Source: an uncultured bacterium
GTDB lineage: Bacteria > Planctomycetota > UBA1135 > UBA2386
Length of the DNA stretch: 9,464 bases
Reading direction: 5' to 3'
Assembly (NCBI GenBank): GCA_938003515.1
Contig: CALKYL010000010.1
Location: forward strand, 1 to 9,464
Under the pieces are notes generated by a model. That model worked only from the letters and a program-made list of their open reading frames with translations, was not told the DNA's origin and did no database searches. The stretch's first letter is position 1, and each line of letters begins with the position of its first letter. Positions 6,004 through 9,464 of the stretch are shown here, piece after piece. Made by a program: the position numbers and the translations under genes.

Positions 6004-9000
6004 TCAGTGCGACTGGATCGCGAGGTGCATCGGGCACGAGACGATCGACGACAGCGAGGTCTCGAGCGCCGTACCGCCGTTGGTCACCGTCCACGTCGCG
6101 CCGTCGTAGGTCAGCACGAACAGGTCGCCGTTGCTGTCGCTCACGGCGGCCATGAGACGGTCCGTGGCCAGGAACGGCGCGATCACCGCGGACTCGGTGT
6201 AGCCCTTGCCCGTCATCGCGAAGTCGGTCTGCACGGACCAGCCGCCGGCAGAAGTCCAGCGCGCCCAGTCGAGCGTGTCGGTCTGGTCGTCGCCGTAGAT
6301 GCAGACGGCGACCCCGCTGCGGCCGACCCAGCCGACCGCGCCGGCGAAGTCTCCGGTCGCCGTGTCGTTGACGTCGCGGATCTGGGAGTCGTATTCGCCC
6401 GCGTCGGCCCACGCGCTGCCGTCCCAGGTGGCGAGCCCGAGCCGTTCGGTGCCGTCGCCGAGGTCGAACAGGCCCGCTGCGATCCGGTTGCCGTCGGGCT
6501 CGGCCGCGAGGTCGACGAAGTGGGGCACGCCGCTCGACGGCGCGCTGCCGACCACTGCCGCTGCCGACCAGGACGTCGCCCCCGGCTCCTTCCGCGAGTA
6601 ACGGAAGCCCGACGAGCCGTGGCGCGCCCAGGCGACCATCAGCCGACCCGAGCGGGACTCGTAGGCGAGATCGAACGCGCGGTTGCTGACCAGGTTGGTG
6701 ACCGGGTTGCGCTTGACCGAGGTCTCGAGCGCGGACGCCGTGGCGGTCTGCCACTGGCTGCCGTCCCAGACGACGGCCACGAGGTCGTGGTTGGTGTCGA
6801 CGTAGGCGAGCGCGATCTCGTCGGTGCCCGGCCGCTCTTCGAGCTCGATCCACAGCACGACGCCGCTGTTGGGATCCGGGTTCGGGCCGCCGCCGTCGTT
6901 GAGCGGGAGCGACTGGGCCGCGGACCAGCCGCCGCCGCTCAGCGTGCGGTAGACCGGGGTCGCGGTGTTGTCGGCGTAGACCACCAGCGCGTCTCCCGAC
7001 ACGCTCTCGTAGGCGACGTCGAACCCGCGCTTGTCGGCGTGCGTCTGCGCGATCGCCGTCGTCGTGAAGTCGATCGACCACGTGCTGCCCGCCCTGGTCA
7101 AGACGTCGAACGTCGTGCCCGCGCCGGTGTCGGCGAGCACGCCCATCACGGCGCGGTGCGGGTCGACGACGCTCGCTTCTTCGGCGCCCACGCTGACGAA
7201 CGCCGCCGGGTTGCTCTGGTTGGCGAACTCGGTCGCGATCCAGTCCGCGGACCTCGCCGTGCCGGCGACCCGGATCTCGTCCACGATCCCGTCGAACGGG
7301 TCGACCGGCCCCTCGGCGGCGCCGAGGAAGGTCGTGTTGGTCGAGTCGGGGATGTCGTCCGACTTCGCCAGCGTCGTGACGTCCTCGACCCCGTCGATGT
7401 AGAGACGCATCGTGCTGTGGTCCCACGTCGCGGCGATGTGATGCCACGCGCCGGTCGTCAGTGTCGCCGTGGACGCCACCTCGTAACCCGATCCGAGCTG
7501 GAAATGGACCTGGGCGGGATTGGCGTCGTTCGCGCCGAACCACTGATCGAACGGATACGCCGCGCCCTTGCCGAGCACGCCGCACCACGCGCCGGCGGAC
7601 TCGAGTCGGATCCAGGCCGAATAGGTGACCTGAGACGTCGCCGCCGCGAAGTCGAGGCGGCCGGCGTGATCGACCCGCAGGTGGTCGGACGTGCTCGCCT
7701 CGAAGTCCTGCCCCATGGCGATGCGCGCCGCGATCTGCGTCGGCGGGTTGATCGCGCGACCCGGGTTGTTGCCGGTCGCGTCCAGGACCTCGTCGATCGC
7801 TCCCGTGTAGGGGCCCTCCAGGTGCCAGACGGCGGCGAAGTTGCTCCACAGGCTGGCGGCGTCCTCCTGGCTGCCGGTCGAGCCGTTGCCGTAGTAGGCG
7901 AACAGCGTCGCGTCCGCGGTCGACCGGAGGATCGGGACGCGCACCCACGCCACCAGCGCCCCGGTGCCCGGGTCGTAGCTCTCGATCTCGTGGGCGAGTT
8001 TGGTCGTGCCGTTGCCGGCGGTGAACAGGATGTCGTCACCGTCCGCCTGGGCGCGGGCCGCGATGTCGCTGTCGGTGATCGACACGAGCACGGCGAAGTT
8101 CTGATGCGGCCCGCCGGTGACCTGGCTGCTCGACACGGTGATCGGCTTGCGACGGCTCCAGTCCGGGTCGTACCAGCCGACCGGGCGCAGCGCGTTCACG
8201 GTCCATCGCACGGTGTTGCTGGTCGCGGCCGCGATGGTCTCGCTGCCCCAGCTGCTCGCCGAATCGTCCCAGTGCCGGTAGAGCGGCGCTGCGACGCCGC
8301 TCTCCGCGTAGGTGATCGTCGCGTCGTCGCGCTCGAGCAGGCGGACGAACGCGACGGTCGGCTGCTGGGTCACCGTGAACTGGCTCGGGCCCGGGTTGAC
8401 GGTGGCCGTGATGGTCTTCGACTCGGCGAGCGTGCTCGAGATCGTGCCGGTCGCGACGCCGCTCGCGTTGGTGACGGCGGCGGGCTGGGTGATCGTGTTG
8501 TTCGAGCCGGTGGAGGCGAGCGAGACGGTCTGGCCGGCGACCGGGTTGCCGTTGGCGTCGCGCACGGTGACGGTGATCGTCGAGGTGTCGACGCCGTCGG
8601 CGATCACGCCGCTCGCTGGTGACGCCGTAGCCGTCGAGAGCGACGCGCTGAGGTTGTTCGGGTCCCCGACGAAGGCGACGGTCGGTTGCTGGGTAACGAC
8701 GACCTGACCGGGGCCGGGATTGATGGTCGCGGTGATCGTCTTGGTCTCGGCGGTCGTGCTCGCGATCGTGCCGGTGGCGACGCCGCTGGCGTTGGTGACG
8801 GCGGCGGGCTGGGTGATCGTGTTGTTCGAGCCGGTCGAGGCGAGCGAGACGGTCTGCCCGGCGACCGGGTTGCCGTTGGCGTCGCGCACGGTCACGGTGA
8901 TCGTGGACGTCGCCGATCCGTTGGCGACGACGCCGGACGCGGGCGACGCCGTGGCCGTCGAGAGGGAGGCGCTGAGGTTGTTCGGGTCGCCGACGAAGGC

Positions 9001-9464
9001 GACGGTCGGCTGCTGGGTGACGACGACCTGACCGGGGCCGGGGTTGATGGTCGCGGTGATCGTCTTGGTCTCGGCGGTGGTCGAGGCGATCGTGCCGGTG
9101 GCGACGCCGCTGGCGTTGGTGACGGCGGCAGGCTGGGTGATCGTGTTGTTCGAGCCCGTCGAGGCCAACGAGACGGTCTGCCCGGCCACCGGGTTGCCGT
9201 TGGCGTCGCGGACCGTGACCGTGACGGTCGACGTCGTCGTGCCGTTGGCGATCACGCCGGTCGTCGGCGACGCGGTGGCCGTCGAGAGGGAGGCGCTGAG
9301 GTTGTTCGGGTCGCCGACGAAGGCGACGGTCGGCTGCTGGGTGACGACGACCTGACCGGGGCCGGGGTTGATGGTCGCGGTGATCGTCTTGGTCTCGGCG
9401 GTGGTCGAGGCGATCGTGCCGGTGGCGACGCCGCTGGCGTCGGTGACGGCGGCGGGCTGGGTGA
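6004..9464 (-). CDS. Giant surface protein: Big-1 repeats, DUF2341-LamG, beta-propeller-like C-terminus (5' end outside window)
   Basis: The minus-strand frame is open from the window edge to a TGA at 6004-6006, giving 1152 residues; the N-terminus is missing. Domains in protein order: one partial and three complete 108-residue Big-1-type Ig repeats (9464-8347; VTVRDANGNPVAGQTVSLAS and TNASGVATGTI are typical); a propeller-like unit (8346-8182, TITYAESG, PLYRHWDDSASSWG); DUF2341 (about 8175-7878, from WYDPDWSRRKPI to ATLFAYYGNGS); a LamG/concanavalin-A-like domain (about 7839-7180, AVWHLEG, WHHIAATWD, MRLYIDG, IVDEIRVAGTARS); then seven more propeller-like units (7164-6007). Big-1 repeats form stalks in invasin/intimin-type adhesins, and LamG domains often bind glycans, so a role in adhesion or substrate binding outside the cell is inferred. 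No LPXTG-, PEP-CTERM- or type IX-like sorting tail is seen. It converges on the ars operon and is not co-transcribed with it. Confidence 0.9.
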   Translation of the reverse strand, partial: TQPAAVTDASGVATGTIASTTAETKTITATINPGPGQVVVTQQPTVAFVGDPNNLSASLSTATASPTTGVIANGTTTSTVTVTVRDANGNPVAGQTVSLASTGSNNTITQPAAVTNASGVATGTIASTTAETKTITATINPGPGQVVVTQQPTVAFVGDPNNLSASLSTATASPASGVVANGSATSTITVTVRDANGNPVAGQTVSLASTGSNNTITQPAAVTNASGVATGTIASTTAETKTITATINPGPGQVVVTQQPTVAFVGDPNNLSASLSTATASPASGVIADGVDTSTITVTVRDANGNPVAGQTVSLASTGSNNTITQPAAVTNASGVATGTISSTLAESKTITATVNPGPSQFTVTQQPTVAFVRLLERDDATITYAESGVAAPLYRHWDDSASSWGSETIAAATSNTVRWTVNALRPVGWYDPDWSRRKPITVSSSQVTGGPHQNFAVLVSITDSDIAARAQADGDDILFTAGNGTTKLAHEIESYDPGTGALVAWVRVPILRSTADATLFAYYGNGSTGSQEDAASLWSNFAAVWHLEGPYTGAIDEVLDATGNNPGRAINPPTQIAARIAMGQDFEASTSDHLRVDHAGRLDFAAATSQVTYSAWIRLESAGAWCGVLGKGAAYPFDQWFGANDANPAQVHFQLGSGYEVASTATLTTGAWHHIAATWDHSTMRLYIDGVEDVTTLAKSDDIPDSTNTTFLGAAEGPVDPFDGIVDEIRVAGTARSADWIATEFANQSNPAAFVSVGAEEASVVDPHRAVMGVLADTGAGTTFDVLTRAGSTWSIDFTTTAIAQTHADKRGFDVAYESVSGDALVVYADNTATPVYRTLSGGGWSAAQSLPLNDGGGPNPDPNSGVVLWIELEERPGTDEIALAYVDTNHDLVAVVWDGSQWQTATASALETSVKRNPVTNLVSNRAFDLAYESRSGRLMVAWARHGSSGFRYSRKEPGATSWSAAAVVGSAPSSGVPHFVDLAAEPDGNRIAAGLFDLGDGTERLGLATWDGSAWADAGEYDSQIRDVNDTATGDFAGAVGWVGRSGVAVCIYGDDQTDTLDWARWTSAGGWSVQTDFAMTGKGYTESAVIAPFLATDRLMAAVSDSNGDLFVLTYDGATWTVTNGGTALETSLSSIVSCPMHLAIQSH
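6007..7164 (-). repeat. Degenerate ~50-residue beta-propeller-like repeats
   Basis: Seven units, each with a small-residue-x-Trp motif (GSTW, GGGW, GSQW, ATSW, GSAW, AGGW, GATW), alternate between two types: FDVAYESxSG...YRT...WS and DEIALAYVD...VVWDGSxW...ALETS. Pairs repeat at roughly 108-116 residues, for example the Phe of FDVAYES at 7021 and of FDLAYES at 6673. The chain ends in MHLAIQSH, which aligns with the start of a further unit. An eighth unit lies at 8346-8182, before the DUF2341-LamG module. A beta-propeller fold is inferred from the repeat pattern and not proven. Confidence 0.65.
8347..9464 (-). repeat. Tandem 324-bp repeats encoding Big-1 Ig domains
   Basis: Units are exactly 324 bp (108 codons), each starting at the Val of VGDPNNLSASLST: complete units at 9318-8995, 8994-8671 and 8670-8347, plus a partial unit at 9464-9319 cut by the window edge. 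The two N-terminal junctions are nearly identical in DNA; the most C-terminal unit has drifted (ISSTLAESKTITATVNPGPSQFTV). The pattern suggests expansion from the N-terminal side, with total copy number unknown. Confidence 0.95.

Noticed and set aside
5876..7948. 690-codon minus-strand open frame overlapping the surface protein in another frame
   Set aside because: Arg/Gly-rich without domains, and it overlaps both arsC and the convincing surface-protein frame.
5968..8622. 884-codon open frame on the plus strand opposite the surface protein
   Set aside because: The opposite strand encodes recognisable Big-1, DUF2341 and LamG domains, while this frame is low-complexity Arg/Val/Asp-rich sequence. 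High GC removes stops from the mirrored frame.
8312..9355. Three similar plus-strand frames of about 103-131 codons that look like a repeated hydrophobic protein
   Set aside because: Their 324-bp spacing simply mirrors the Big-1 repeats on the minus strand; they are antisense shadows.
8347..9464. Regular repeats considered as a CRISPR array
   Set aside because: Units are 324 bp, in frame and protein-coding throughout, with no short repeats separated by unique spacers.

Overview
The window is very GC-rich (close to 70% by eye). It carries secreted proteins whose style is familiar from Planctomycetota: a signal-peptide protein with terminal TPR-like segments, a Cys-rich secreted protein whose C-terminal module ends in a 'SNGLR'-like motif, and a giant repeat-built surface protein. 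I infer a planctomycete, possibly one of the marine lineages rich in such proteins. This rests on protein style and not on a marker gene.

Layout. (1) Positions 1-542, minus strand: the N-terminal 180 residues of a YkuD-type L,D-transpeptidase-like lipoprotein, cut by the window edge. It is divergent from (2) 720-2945, plus strand: a 741-residue exported protein with TPR-like helices at both ends and a DUF3352-like middle. (3) 3034-3756, plus strand: a small Cys-rich secreted protein with a strong Shine-Dalgarno sequence. (4) 3812-5951, plus strand: a compact arsenic-resistance operon, arsR-acr3-arsC. The genes are separated by 5 bp and then overlap by 4 bp, and a palindromic promoter/operator candidate lies directly upstream. 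(5) 6004 to beyond 9464, minus strand and convergent with the operon: the last 1152 residues of a very large surface protein. It has tandem 108-residue Big-1 (invasin/intimin-like) Ig domains, then a DUF2341-LamG module, then a beta-propeller-like repeat domain that runs to the C-terminus.

How the genes work together. Only the ars genes form a clear functional unit: ArsR senses As(III)/Sb(III), the LMW-phosphatase-fold ArsC reduces arsenate, and Acr3 exports arsenite. The other genes encode envelope or extracellular proteins with no visible link to arsenic.

Most notable points. The best-supported start of arsC adds a lipoprotein-type signal sequence to an enzyme that is normally cytosolic. 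The arsR promoter candidate has its spacer filled by a perfect 8-bp inverted repeat and could give a leaderless mRNA. The DUF2341-LamG module appears to be inserted inside the propeller repeats. A 166-bp exact duplication lies within the Big-1 array. I found no RNA genes, CRISPR array, insertion sequence or phage module, and no convincing undescribed multi-gene system.
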